In this document: piece after piece, positions 43,454-51,538 of the stretch
How positions within the stretch are numbered: position 1 is the stretch's first letter
Layout: every line of letters starts with the position of its first letter
Source: Streptomyces tuirus
Lineage (GTDB): Bacteria > Actinomycetota > Actinomycetes > Streptomycetales > Streptomycetaceae
Assembly (NCBI RefSeq): GCF_014701095.1
Contig: NZ_AP023439.1
Coordinates: forward strand, 6,436,001 to 6,500,000
Direction: 5' to 3'
DNA length: 64,000 nt
The notes under the pieces: generated by a model
Seen by the model: only the letters and a program-made list of their open reading frames with translations
The model's database searches: none
What the model was told of the DNA's origin: nothing
Made by a program: the position numbers and the translations under genes

Positions 43454-43696
43454 TCAACCATTCCGGCGCTGCTGAGAGTGCACCGCGATGTAGCGGACCG
43501 GCCAGTCCTCCACCTTGGTCAGCACTCCCTCCTGTGCGAGATCCCGGAGGATCTGGCGGGTGTGCTTGTCCTGCGGGTCGTGCCCGGCGTCGCGCAGCGT
43601 GCGCAGGCTGCGTTCGGTGTCCCAATAGCCGCCGTACGTCCGCACCGCCTGCTCAAGGTCGGCGCGCTGGCTGGTGGTCGGTGTCGCTTCGGTCAT
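43454..43696 (-). CDS. small winged-helix-like hypothetical protein
   Basis: The 80-residue protein starts MTEATPTTSQRADLEQAV. The core (LRTLRDAGHDPQDKHTRQIL, then RDLAQEGVLTKVEDWP) looks like a single winged helix, similar to short replication or transfer-associated DNA-binding proteins. It ends 33 bases before the membrane protein gene and starts 13 bases after the next zinc-finger gene, so the three are probably one operon. Upstream in-frame codons are Pro/Arg-rich and were excluded. Confidence 0.6.
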   Translation of the reverse strand: MTEATPTTSQRADLEQAVRTYGGYWDTERSLRTLRDAGHDPQDKHTRQILRDLAQEGVLTKVEDWPVRYIAVHSQQRRNG

Positions 43697-43709
43697 CGGT
43701 TGTCGCTCC

Positions 43710-44030
43710 TCAGACCTGGTCGGCGATCGCGGAGGAGTGCGCCCGCCTGGTGTGGTTGGCAATGCTCGCCGGGGCACCGGCGTAGTCGCACGACGAGCAC
43801 CTCTGCCACACGCCCTCGGACACGGCACGTGCGCTCACCGAGTGGCCGGGCCCGTATCCGTGTCCGTGCAGCAACTGGGCCACGGAGGAACCGTATTCGA
43901 CCGCCAGCAATGCCGCCTCGGCCACCTTGTCGTGACCGGGGGCGAAGAACGATCCGGTTCCGACCCTCTTGGCGCAGCCGCACCAACAGGTTCCGGTCGG
44001 AGTGAGGTGGGGAAGAGGCTTCGTGGTCAT
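43710..44030 (-). CDS. small zinc-finger hypothetical protein
   Basis: The 106-residue protein has an N-terminal CWCGC knuckle, the segment FFAPGHDKVAEAALLAVEYG, and a C-terminal C2H2-like finger (CSSCDYAGAPASIANHTRRAH). C2H2 fingers are uncommon in bacteria and mostly occur in DNA-binding proteins on mobile elements or in Ros-type regulators. The N-terminal part resembles a nucleic-acid-associated domain found in actinobacterial plasmid genes. No function can be assigned. Confidence 0.6.
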   Translation of the reverse strand: MTTKPLPHLTPTGTCWCGCAKRVGTGSFFAPGHDKVAEAALLAVEYGSSVAQLLHGHGYGPGHSVSARAVSEGVWQRCSSCDYAGAPASIANHTRRAHSSAIADQV

Positions 44031-44142
44031 GCCGTCACAGTAGGTCAACCAGCGAGGAAGCACGGGGCGTTCGTCATGTTCGGTGGCGCCACCAAGCCAA
44101 GCACTGGACCCGGCCGCGCCGGCCTTCCGGCCCTGCGGCCTG

Positions 44143-44766
44143 TTATCCGTGAACCGCGGCAGCCGTCGTGTCTTCCTCTGCCCCGAAGCCCGGTGCGGGC
44201 CGTGCCAGGTCCGGCTCCCCGAACTCGGCGCGCAGGGCCTCGAAAGCGATCACCTTGTCCTCGCCGAACCGGCGGACATGGGCGGCGTACTCGTCGGGGG
44301 AGAGGAACACTGAAGGCCGGGACTTGGTGTGGAACTTGTCCGCGTACATGACCAGCCGCTCCTCCGCCGTCTCCGCCACGTAGTCGGCGGGAGGGAGGGG
44401 GAGGCCCTGGCGCACGATGTCCTGCCGCGTGAGTCCCACTCCGGTGTGGTGGGAGCAGAAGCGGCGGAGGACTTCGGGGAAGCCCTCCGCTTCGAGAATC
44501 TCGTGGCCGAGGAGGCCGTGCCGGATGTAGTTCGGGTGGTCCAGGCGTCCCTCGGTGTCGTAGAGGCGGTAGACGCCGATGTCGTGGAGGAGGCAGCCGG
44601 CGCGGACCAGGTCGGCGTCGAGGTGAGCGAGGTGGGGCGCCGAAAGGAGCTGTTCGGCGATACCCCAGACGATCTCGCAGTGCGTGTGGACGAGGGTGAA
44701 CGCCTCGGCGGTGGGCGCGTACTTCTCGTGCAGCGCCTGGATTTCTGCGGGGCCCGGAATGCTCAC
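44143..44766 (-). CDS. HD-domain metal-dependent phosphohydrolase
   Basis: The 207-residue HD-superfamily protein has an early His (VHTHCEIVWGIAEQLL), the HD motif in GCLLHDIGVYRL, a following His (NYIRHGLLGHEIL) and FCSHHTGVGL, the metal-ligand set of the family. It probably hydrolyses a phosphate ester, for example a nucleotide. GTG 44766 gives the start VSIPGPAEIQALHEKY; in-frame sequence upstream is atypical. It is a single gene, divergent from the next. Confidence 0.8.
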   Translation of the reverse strand: MSIPGPAEIQALHEKYAPTAEAFTLVHTHCEIVWGIAEQLLSAPHLAHLDADLVRAGCLLHDIGVYRLYDTEGRLDHPNYIRHGLLGHEILEAEGFPEVLRRFCSHHTGVGLTRQDIVRQGLPLPPADYVAETAEERLVMYADKFHTKSRPSVFLSPDEYAAHVRRFGEDKVIAFEALRAEFGEPDLARPAPGFGAEEDTTAAAVHG

Positions 44767-44936
44767 CGCAGGAGCGTAACAACCGCCGATTCCGCGGGGC
44801 CGACCGGTGACCACGCCGCTGTGTTCACACGATCGGGTGGTACTGCGAACAAGCGGGCACGGGCCGGCTGTCCGGTCCGTTCGAGCGGGTGACGGGGACT
44901 TCTCGTCCACAGCCATCACCACATCGGGAGCACATC

Positions 44937-45479
44937 ATGGGCCTGCACTTCCACCGCAACCCCGACGGCACGACGACCGGGCGCAATGAGGCCAGCGGCT
45001 TCACCATGACGCATGCCGACGAAGAAGAGGTCAAGCGCCGGTTGTACGAGGACGCCGGGTGGGAGTACTCGCCTCCACCGCCCCCGCTTCCGGCCGGTTT
45101 CCACCGGTTCTCCTTGGTGCACGAGGAGGTCCGGGCGTCGGGGTTCGGAGACGAGAGGTATGCGGGTCTGCGGGCGCGTCCCCCGGAGGGATGTGTGCCG
45201 GTCGACCGGGGGTGCTTCGCCCTGGAGTGCGAGCGGCCGGGCAGGACGCTCGTGGACGCGGTCGCCGGTACCGTCGCGGAGGTCCGGCGGGGGCACGGGC
45301 TGGTGATGAACAGTCTGGGTGTGGAGAAACCCCATGAATGGTTCGGCGCCGACAACAAGGACGGGTACGCGGCGGAGACCGTCGCGCACCTGATGCTGAC
45401 GGCCGCCGCCCGCGCCCGACTGCTCGGATACGGGCGCAAGGACCTCGTCCGGCTGCTCGATGCCACGGGGATCGAGTAG
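44937..45479 (+). CDS. hypothetical protein (about 180 residues)
   Basis: The protein starts MGLHFHRNPDGTTTGRNEAS and contains no membrane segment. Conserved-looking patches are GFHRFSLVHEEVRASGFGDE and ERPGRTLVDAVAGTVAEVRR. I do not recognise the family. Codon usage is normal for the window. The start is the ATG after CATCGGGAGCACATC (weak GGGAG). It is convergent with the CooC-like ATPase gene. Confidence 0.6.
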   Translation: MGLHFHRNPDGTTTGRNEASGFTMTHADEEEVKRRLYEDAGWEYSPPPPPLPAGFHRFSLVHEEVRASGFGDERYAGLRARPPEGCVPVDRGCFALECERPGRTLVDAVAGTVAEVRRGHGLVMNSLGVEKPHEWFGADNKDGYAAETVAHLMLTAAARARLLGYGRKDLVRLLDATGIE

Positions 45480-45522
45480 CCGGAGCAGCAGGACGCGGTG
45501 GGTGTGGTGCGGCCAAGCCGCC

Positions 45523-46482
45523 TCAGGGCTGAGCGGTCCGCCCAGGGACGAAGTCCGGGTCCACCTGCGCCGCCAGGTCCTCGCCCGTGCGCGCGTCGGC
45601 CCAGGCCCGGGCGTTGCGCAGATGGAACTCGACCGCGTGGCGGTGGAGGCGGTCCCAGTCGCGGGGGCGGGAGTCGACCGCCTCGCGCAGGACGCCGAGG
45701 GCGTGGCGGTTGTGGGGTTCCAGCGACGCCAGGGCATGCGGGCCGGGCTCGGTGCGGCCCTGCTCGGCCGCGCGGACCCAGGGGGAGTGGACCAGGTGGG
45801 TCAGGAGGTCGTCGCCCACCTGCTCCTTGAGGAAGAGGAGATCGTCCTCGCAGGTCACCTTGTTCCCGACGACCGCGATGCGGATCCCGAACTGTTCGGC
45901 GTGGTCGCGGTACTGGTGGTAGACGGAGACACCCTTGCGGGTGGGTTCGGCCACCAGGAACGTGATGTCGAAGCGGGTGAACAGGCCCGAGGCGAACGCG
46001 TCCGCGCCCGCCGTCATGTCGACCACGACGTATTCGCCGGGGCCGTCCAGCAGGTGGCTCAAATACAGCTCCACCGCGCCCAGCTTGGAGTGGTAGCAGG
46101 CCACGCCCAGGTCCGACTCGTCGAACTCGCCCGTCACCATGAGGGGGACGCCGCCCGCCCGGCCGACGTGCCGCCCGTGCAGGTCGTCGTCGCCGAGCGG
46201 ACGCAGGAGGCGTGAGCCGCGGCCGGGCGGGGTCGTCTTGATCATCGCCTCGGGGGAGGGGATGCGGGGGTTGTCGCCCCGGAGGAACCTCTTGATCTCG
46301 GGCACGTGGGTGCCCAGGGGAGGTGCGGACACCTCTTCGCCGCCGAGCGCTTCGGCCAGGTGCTGGTTGATGTCGCCGTCGATGGCGAGGACCGGGGCGC
46401 CGGAGCGCGCCAGGTGGCGGGAGAAGAGTGCGGACAGGGTGGTCTTGCCGCTGCCGCCCTTGCCGACGAACGCGATCCTCAC
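45523..46482 (-). CDS. CooC/ParA-like deviant Walker ATPase
   Basis: The 319-residue protein starts with the deviant Walker A GKGGSGKTT (signature Lys8, Lys13) and has switch I IDGDINQHLAE and switch II VVVDMTAGADAF. The closest architecture is CooC, the ATPase that inserts nickel into CO dehydrogenase, and related metal-centre assembly ATPases. No CODH or nickel enzyme is nearby, so the client is unknown. The GTG start follows GGAGCGGCC. A Zur-like box 17 bases upstream hints at zinc control. Confidence 0.8.
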   Translation of the reverse strand: MRIAFVGKGGSGKTTLSALFSRHLARSGAPVLAIDGDINQHLAEALGGEEVSAPPLGTHVPEIKRFLRGDNPRIPSPEAMIKTTPPGRGSRLLRPLGDDDLHGRHVGRAGGVPLMVTGEFDESDLGVACYHSKLGAVELYLSHLLDGPGEYVVVDMTAGADAFASGLFTRFDITFLVAEPTRKGVSVYHQYRDHAEQFGIRIAVVGNKVTCEDDLLFLKEQVGDDLLTHLVHSPWVRAAEQGRTEPGPHALASLEPHNRHALGVLREAVDSRPRDWDRLHRHAVEFHLRNARAWADARTGEDLAAQVDPDFVPGRTAQP

Positions 46483-46498
46483 GGCCGCTCCACCCTTT

Positions 46499-46513
46499 TG
46501 AAAATGGATGTCA
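46499..46513. promoter_or_regulatory. Zur-like box upstream of the CooC-like ATPase
   Basis: TGAAAATGGATGTCA matches 12 of 15 positions of the Streptomyces Zur consensus TGAAAATGATTTTCA, with a perfect left half. It lies 17-31 bases upstream of the ATPase start, a position suited to repression. The downstream half is imperfect, so it may be a weak or false site. Confidence 0.4.
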
Positions 46514-46710
46514 TGTGACTAGGTTTAGGGAGTGCTCCTTGTCGGTGTCAAATCGCCTGCTCCATATGGGATTCAGTGGCCTCCGACGCGTTCCTCGGCG
46601 CCCGCAACAGCGTCCTGGACACGTGCCGCCGGCCCACCAGCAGATCATCGCCGGCGTCTCCAGCAAGGCCCGGCGGCCCGCGCCCGGTCCGGGTCGTGAC
46701 CGGACGGGTG

Positions 46711-47472
46711 TCAGCCGGCGACCAGCTCGCGGACCTGCCGTGCGGCCGGGCTGTCCTCGGTCCGCGAGGTCCGGTACAGCCACAGCACGTCCCGCCCGAA
46801 CGACCAGACCAGCAGGCCCAGGGCCAGGGCCGCGACCCCGAAGTTGGCCGCGTACGGCAGCAGATCGGCGCCCGCCAGGAGCAGCAGCACACCCTGGAGC
46901 GCGGCGACGGTCTTGCGGGCGGTGCTCGGCGGGAGCGCGGCCGTCAGCCAGGGCCACACCTTGGCCGCGGCGACGAAGACGTAGCGCATGCCGCCGATCA
47001 GCAGCACCCACGGGCCGAGTTGCATCGACACGTACACGCTCAGCACCAGGATCAGGAACGCGTCGACCTCCATGTCGAAGCGCGCCCCCAGCGGGGTCGA
47101 GGTGCCGGTGCGGCGGGCGACCTTGCCGTCGACGCCGTCGAGGATCAGCGCCACCGCCGTCAGGCCGACGAACAGTGACACCGGCGGTGAGCTCTGGAAG
47201 GAGTCGGCGACCAGGGCCGTGACCCCGCCGACGAGGGTGGCCCGGCCCAGGGTGACCCGGTTGGCCGCGCCGAACGAGCGCAGCCGCGAGCGGTGCAGGG
47301 CCCGGGAGAGCACCGCCCAGGTGGCGATCGCGAACGCGAGGCCGCTGAGCCAGCCCGCCGGCCCCATCCCGATCGCCGTGCCGATCAGGGCCAGCAGCAG
47401 GACCTGCACGCCCGCCCCCAGGGCGGTCTCCTGCTGTACGAGCCTCGCGTCGTAAGTGTTGTTCAGGGCCAC
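46711..47472 (-). CDS. CDP-alcohol phosphatidyltransferase
   Basis: The 253-residue integral membrane enzyme has the full CDP-alcohol motif: DG-KV-AR, then eight residues, G, three, D, three, D (from DGKVARRTG to GARFDMEVD). Six to seven helices surround it. Such enzymes transfer a phosphatidyl group from CDP-diacylglycerol to an alcohol such as inositol phosphate or glycerol phosphate. The acceptor is unknown. It diverges from the MDR reductase gene that opens the GTP-derived cluster, sharing a 108-base promoter region. GTG 47472 follows GGAGGG. Confidence 0.85.
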   Translation of the reverse strand: MALNNTYDARLVQQETALGAGVQVLLLALIGTAIGMGPAGWLSGLAFAIATWAVLSRALHRSRLRSFGAANRVTLGRATLVGGVTALVADSFQSSPPVSLFVGLTAVALILDGVDGKVARRTGTSTPLGARFDMEVDAFLILVLSVYVSMQLGPWVLLIGGMRYVFVAAAKVWPWLTAALPPSTARKTVAALQGVLLLLAGADLLPYAANFGVAALALGLLVWSFGRDVLWLYRTSRTEDSPAARQVRELVAG

Positions 47473-47490
47473 CGAACACCCTCCGGCCGT

Positions 47491-47519
47491 GTGACAGAGT
47501 CGATCAACGCCGCTACGTT
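47491..47519 (+). promoter_or_regulatory. candidate promoter of the reductase/PTPS/glycosyltransferase genes
   Basis: GTGACA (47491-47496) and TACGTT (47514-47519), separated by 17 bases, resemble a weak vegetative promoter. The predicted 5' leader before the reductase start would be about 55 bases. This is pattern-based only. Confidence 0.3.
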
Positions 47520-47580
47520 GTGCGCGGCCTGTGCACCCCTCGGTACGCAAGCAGCTTCCCGATCGTTCAGGAGGACTTCG

Positions 47581-48573
47581 ATGAAGCACACCGGACGGGC
47601 GTTCTGGATCGACTCGCCTGGGCGAGGCGGCATCCGGGACGTCACCCTGCCGGCGCCCGGCGAGGACGAGGTGCTGGTCCGCACGCTCTTCTCCGGCGTG
47701 AGCCGCGGCACCGAGACGCTCGTCTTCCGCGGCGGGGTGCCCGTCAGCCAGCACACCGCCATGCGCGCCCCGTTCCAGGAGGGCGACTTCCCCGGCCCGG
47801 TGAAGTATGGCTACCTCAACGTCGGCGTGGTGGAGGAGGGGCCCGCGGCGCTCAAGGGCCGCACCGTGTTCTGCCTGTACCCGCACCAGACGCGCTACGT
47901 CGTCCCCGCCGCCGCGGTCACCCCCGTCCCGGACACCGTGCCCGCCGAACGGGCCGTGCTCGCCGGGACCGTGGAGACCGCAGTCAACGCCCTGTGGGAC
48001 GCCGCGCCCCTGGTCGGCGACCGGATCGCCGTGGTCGGCGGCGGCATGGTCGGCTGCTCGGTCGCCGCCCTCCTCGCCAGGTTCCCCGGCGTCCGCGTGC
48101 AGTTGGTCGACGCCGACCCGTCCCGCGCGAAGATCGCCGAGGCGCTCGGCGTCGGCTTCGCCACCCCCGAGGACGCCGACGGGGACCGTGACCTCGTCGT
48201 GCACGCCAGCGCCACGGAACAGGGCCTCACCCGGTCCCTGGAACTCCTCACCGCCGAGGGGACCGTCCTCGAACTCAGCTGGTACGGCGACCGGCGGGTC
48301 AGCCTTCCGCTGGGTGAGGCCTTCCACTCCCGGCGGCTCGTCATCCGCAGCAGCCAGGTCGGCACCGTCTCCCCGGCCCGCCCGAACCGCACCTACGCCG
48401 ACCGGCTCGCCGTCGCCCTGGACCTGCTCGCCGACCCCGCGCTCGACGCCCTCATCACCGGCGAATCCCCCTTCGAGGAGCTGCCGGACGTGCTGCCCCG
48501 GCTGGTCTCCGGCGAGGTCCCCGCGCTGTGCCACCGCATCCGTTACGACAAGAGCGATGGACGCATCGGCTGA
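47581..48573 (+). CDS. MDR-superfamily oxidoreductase (zinc-alcohol-dehydrogenase-like, no zinc motif)
   Basis: The 330-residue protein has the medium-chain reductase fold: an N-terminal GroES-like domain (LPAPGEDEVLVRTLFSGVSR, then YGYLNVGVVEEGP) and a Rossmann domain with IAVVGGGMVGCSVAALLA. The GHE catalytic-zinc motif is absent, so it probably works like a quinone-reductase or reductase-type MDR. It starts at ATG 47581 after a strong AGGAGG and opens the plus-strand part of the GTP-derived cluster. The substrate is unknown. Confidence 0.82.
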   Translation: MKHTGRAFWIDSPGRGGIRDVTLPAPGEDEVLVRTLFSGVSRGTETLVFRGGVPVSQHTAMRAPFQEGDFPGPVKYGYLNVGVVEEGPAALKGRTVFCLYPHQTRYVVPAAAVTPVPDTVPAERAVLAGTVETAVNALWDAAPLVGDRIAVVGGGMVGCSVAALLARFPGVRVQLVDADPSRAKIAEALGVGFATPEDADGDRDLVVHASATEQGLTRSLELLTAEGTVLELSWYGDRRVSLPLGEAFHSRRLVIRSSQVGTVSPARPNRTYADRLAVALDLLADPALDALITGESPFEELPDVLPRLVSGEVPALCHRIRYDKSDGRIG

Positions 48574-48732
48574 CGATTCGTTCCATCCGGTACCACTTCG
48601 CCACGACAAGAGCGCCTGACCTGAGAAAAGACGTACGTACGGCTGAACAGGGGAAGGCAACGAGCCGTACTACTCGGCATCCCCGGCACCCGAGAGCGGG
48701 GAGCAGACGCGCCGCACCTGGAGGGTCGTCCG

Positions 48733-49131
48733 TTGTTCAGCATCACCGTCCGCGATCACATCATGATCGCCCACAGTTTCCGTGGCGACGTCTTCGGACC
48801 GGCCCAGCGCCTGCACGGGGCCACGTTCCTCGTGGATGCCACGTTCCGGCGCGAGCAGCTGGACGAGGACAACATCGTCGTCGACATCGGGCTGGCCACC
48901 CAGGAACTCGGCGCGGTCGTCAGCGAGCTGAACTACCGCAATCTCGACAACGAGCCCGACTTCGCGGGGGTCAACACCTCCACGGAGTTCCTCGCCAAGG
49001 TCATCGCCGACCGGCTCGCCGAGCGCATCCACAAGGGGGCGATGGGCGAGGGCGCCAAGGGCATCGCGGGCCTCACCGTCACCCTGCACGAGTCGCACAT
49101 CGCCTGGGCGAGTTACGAGCGTGCGCTGTGA
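48733..49131 (+). CDS. 6-pyruvoyltetrahydropterin synthase / QueD homologue with altered active site
   Basis: The 132-residue T-fold protein belongs to the PTPS/QueD family. The first zinc His (His14, IAHSF) and the His of RLHG (His28) are present, but the family's HGH is HGA here (Ala30) and the catalytic Cys before RLHG is missing. The C-terminal LHESHIAWASYE replaces the usual pterin-anchoring Glu region, keeping a Glu. S. coelicolor SCO6650 is, from memory, a structurally studied homologue of unknown reaction. The TTG start has GAGGG upstream. It overlaps the glycosyltransferase by four bases. Confidence 0.85.
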   Translation: MFSITVRDHIMIAHSFRGDVFGPAQRLHGATFLVDATFRREQLDEDNIVVDIGLATQELGAVVSELNYRNLDNEPDFAGVNTSTEFLAKVIADRLAERIHKGAMGEGAKGIAGLTVTLHESHIAWASYERAL

Positions 49132-50333
49132 CCGACACGACGATCGAACGGCCCGGGCAGCCCGGACCGGCGCCGGCACGGCTGAATTATGTTCCCGTGC
49201 AGCACGCTTCCCTGAAGAACGCCGAGATCATCCCCATGTCCCTGCGCACCGTGCACTTCGTGCTGCCGGGCGGCGTCGACGACCCGACGGCGCCGAGCGG
49301 CGGCAACGCCTACGACCGGCGCGTGTGCCTGGACCTGCCCGGCTTCGGCTGGCAGGCGACCAAGCACACCGTGGCCGGTGACTGGCCCAGGCCGGGAGCC
49401 GACGCCCGCACGGAACTGGCGAGCGCCCTGGCCGCGTTGCCCGACGGGGCCGTCGTGCTCCTCGACGGGCTGGTGGCCTGTGGCGTGCCCGAGATCGTGG
49501 TGCCCGAGGCGGAACGGCTGCGCATGGCCGTCCTCGTCCACCTCCCGCTCGGCGACGAGACGGGGCTCGACGCGGAGGTGGCGGCCGAGCTGGACGCCAG
49601 GGAGCGGACGGTGCTGCGGGCGGTGCCCGCGGTGATCGCCACCAGCGACTGGGCGGTCCGCCGCCTGGTAGCCCACCACGGCCTTCCCCCCGAGCGCGTC
49701 CATGTCGCCGCCCCCGGCGCCGACATCGCGCCGCTCGCGCCCGGCACCGACGGGGTGTCGCGCCTGCTGTGCGTGGCCGCCGTGACCCCGCGCAAGGGCC
49801 AGCACCGGCTGGTGGAGGCGCTGGCCGCGGTACGCGACCTGCCGTGGAGCTGCGTGTGCGTCGGGAGCCTGACCCAGGACCCGGAGTACGTCGCCCATCT
49901 GCGGTCCCTCATCGAGCAGCACGGCCTCCAGGACCGGCTGGAGCTGGCCGGGCCGAAGTCCGGCCCCGCGCTGGACGCCGCCTACGCGACCGCCGACCTG
50001 ATGGTGCTCACCTCCTACGCCGAGACCTACGGCATGGCGGTGACCGAGGCCCTGGCCCGCGGCATCCCGGTGATGGCCACGGACGTCGGCGGGCTGCCGG
50101 AGGCCGTCGGCCGTGCGCCCGACGGCGGCGTGCCCGGCATCCTCGTGCCGCCGGAGAACCCCGCCGCCATCGCCGCCGAACTGCGCGGCTGGTTCGGCGA
50201 GGCGGACGTACGACGCCGTCTGAAGGCCGCCGCCCGCAGCCGTCGCGCCGCCCTCGACGGCTGGGCGACGACCGCACAGAGCCTGGCCGCGGTACTGCGC
50301 CGGCTCCCGACCGAACCCCGGAGGCCCGCATGA
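49128..50333 (+). CDS. GT4-type glycosyltransferase
   Basis: The 401-residue GT-B enzyme has its C-terminal domain beginning RLLCVAAVTPRKGQHRLVEA, with the donor-binding motif SYAETYGMAVTEALARGIPV and VGGLPEAVG (EX7E motif region). The N-terminal acceptor domain is short. It retains the sugar linkage and uses a nucleotide sugar. The acceptor may be the pathway's pterin- or FAPy-derived product, or a lipid. The GTG start overlaps the PTPS stop (GTGA), so the two are coupled; the Met before SLRTVHFVLPGG is an alternative start. Confidence 0.85.
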   Translation: MTDTTIERPGQPGPAPARLNYVPVQHASLKNAEIIPMSLRTVHFVLPGGVDDPTAPSGGNAYDRRVCLDLPGFGWQATKHTVAGDWPRPGADARTELASALAALPDGAVVLLDGLVACGVPEIVVPEAERLRMAVLVHLPLGDETGLDAEVAAELDARERTVLRAVPAVIATSDWAVRRLVAHHGLPPERVHVAAPGADIAPLAPGTDGVSRLLCVAAVTPRKGQHRLVEALAAVRDLPWSCVCVGSLTQDPEYVAHLRSLIEQHGLQDRLELAGPKSGPALDAAYATADLMVLTSYAETYGMAVTEALARGIPVMATDVGGLPEAVGRAPDGGVPGILVPPENPAAIAAELRGWFGEADVRRRLKAAARSRRAALDGWATTAQSLAAVLRRLPTEPRRPA

Positions 50334-51538
50334 CCAACCCGGCGACGACGACCCAGCAGGGCGGGGCGATTCCGGCGCAGCCCGGTCCGAGGGAGGTCAC
50401 GGGCGTGACGGACAGCACGACGCCGGGGACGAAGCCCGGCTCAGCGCAGGCCGTCGCAGCGGGCGTTCAAGGCGTGGTTCCCGGCGGGCAGTCAGCGCGG
50501 GGCCAGGCCGCCGGGGCCGCACTGCCGGGCGTGGGCACCGGCGGCGAGTCCGGGGCCCGGTCGACCGAGCACGCCGCGGTCCCCGGCCCCGGCTCCAGTG
50601 TGGCGGTCGGTCCGGGGCACGCTCCCGGGGCCGTCATCCCCGGCGCCGGCCCCAGCGGCAACCCCGGCTCGCGGCCGACCGTCAAGCTGCGTGAGGCGGG
50701 CCCGGACGATCCGCCCCGGTACGCGCCCGAGTGGCTGGAGCTGCGGGAACCGGCCGACGCCGCCGCGCGGGCGCACGACCTGCTGGACCCGCTTCGGATC
50801 CGGCTCGCCAACATGCCCGGCAAGTCGGGCGTCGTCATCCACGACCTGGGCTGCGGCACCGGCTCGATGGGCCGCTGGCTCGCGTCCCGCCTGGACGGCG
50901 CCCAGCACTGGATCCTGCACGACCGCGACCCCTACCTGCTGCACTTCGCCGCCGTCTCCTCCTCGCGCTCGGCCGCCGACGGCAGCCGGGTCACCGTGGA
51001 GACGCGCCGCGGCGACGTCGCCCGCCTCACCCCGGACGCCCTGCACGGCGCGTCCCTGGTGACCGCGTCCGCCCTGCTGGACGTCCTCACCCGGGAGGAG
51101 ATCGACGCCCTCGCCGCCGCGTGCACCGGGGCCGGCTGCCCCGCCCTGCTGACGCTGTCCGTCGCCGGGCGGGTCGAACTGACCCCGTCCCACCCGCTGG
51201 ACGCGGAGCTGACCCAGGCGTTCAACGACCACCAGCGCCGCGACGGCCTGCTCGGCCCCGACGCGGTCACGGCGGCGGCCGAGGCGTTCTCCGAGCACGG
51301 CGCGACCGTACGGCTGCACCCGAGCCCCTGGCGGCTCGGCCCCGAGCAGGCCGCGCTCACCGAGCAGTGGCTGCGCGGCTGGGTCGGCGCGGCCGTCGAG
51401 GAGCGCCCCGAGCTGCGGGCCGAGGCCGAGGTCTACCTGACCGACCGGCTGACCGCCCTCGCCGCGGGCGAGCTGCGTGTCACCGTCCACCACGTCGACC
51501 TCCTGGCCCTGTCCCGACCGGGGGGCGGAGCGTCATGA
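50330..51538 (+). CDS. SAM-dependent methyltransferase with long disordered N-terminus
   Basis: The 402-residue protein has SAM motif I DLGCGTGSM (about 172-180), an acidic motif II region (WILHDRDPYLLHF) and a Rossmann core to about 300. Residues 1-115 are a Gly/Pro/Ala-rich low-complexity extension. The start overlaps the glycosyltransferase stop (ATGA). A second start, GTG at 50405 with GGGAGG seven bases upstream, would shorten the tail to about 90 residues. The substrate is unknown; the neighbours point to a glycosylated GTP-derived compound. Confidence 0.8.
   Translation: MTNPATTTQQGGAIPAQPGPREVTGVTDSTTPGTKPGSAQAVAAGVQGVVPGGQSARGQAAGAALPGVGTGGESGARSTEHAAVPGPGSSVAVGPGHAPGAVIPGAGPSGNPGSRPTVKLREAGPDDPPRYAPEWLELREPADAAARAHDLLDPLRIRLANMPGKSGVVIHDLGCGTGSMGRWLASRLDGAQHWILHDRDPYLLHFAAVSSSRSAADGSRVTVETRRGDVARLTPDALHGASLVTASALLDVLTREEIDALAAACTGAGCPALLTLSVAGRVELTPSHPLDAELTQAFNDHQRRDGLLGPDAVTAAAEAFSEHGATVRLHPSPWRLGPEQAALTEQWLRGWVGAAVEERPELRAEAEVYLTDRLTALAAGELRVTVHHVDLLALSRPGGGAS

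Noticed and set aside
46548..46710. Protein-like reading (ending RNASEATESHMEQ) after the phosphatidyltransferase stop
   Set aside because: It has no start codon with ribosome-binding site of its own and is an extension of a shadow frame of the phosphatidyltransferase. It could be a small remnant but cannot be supported.
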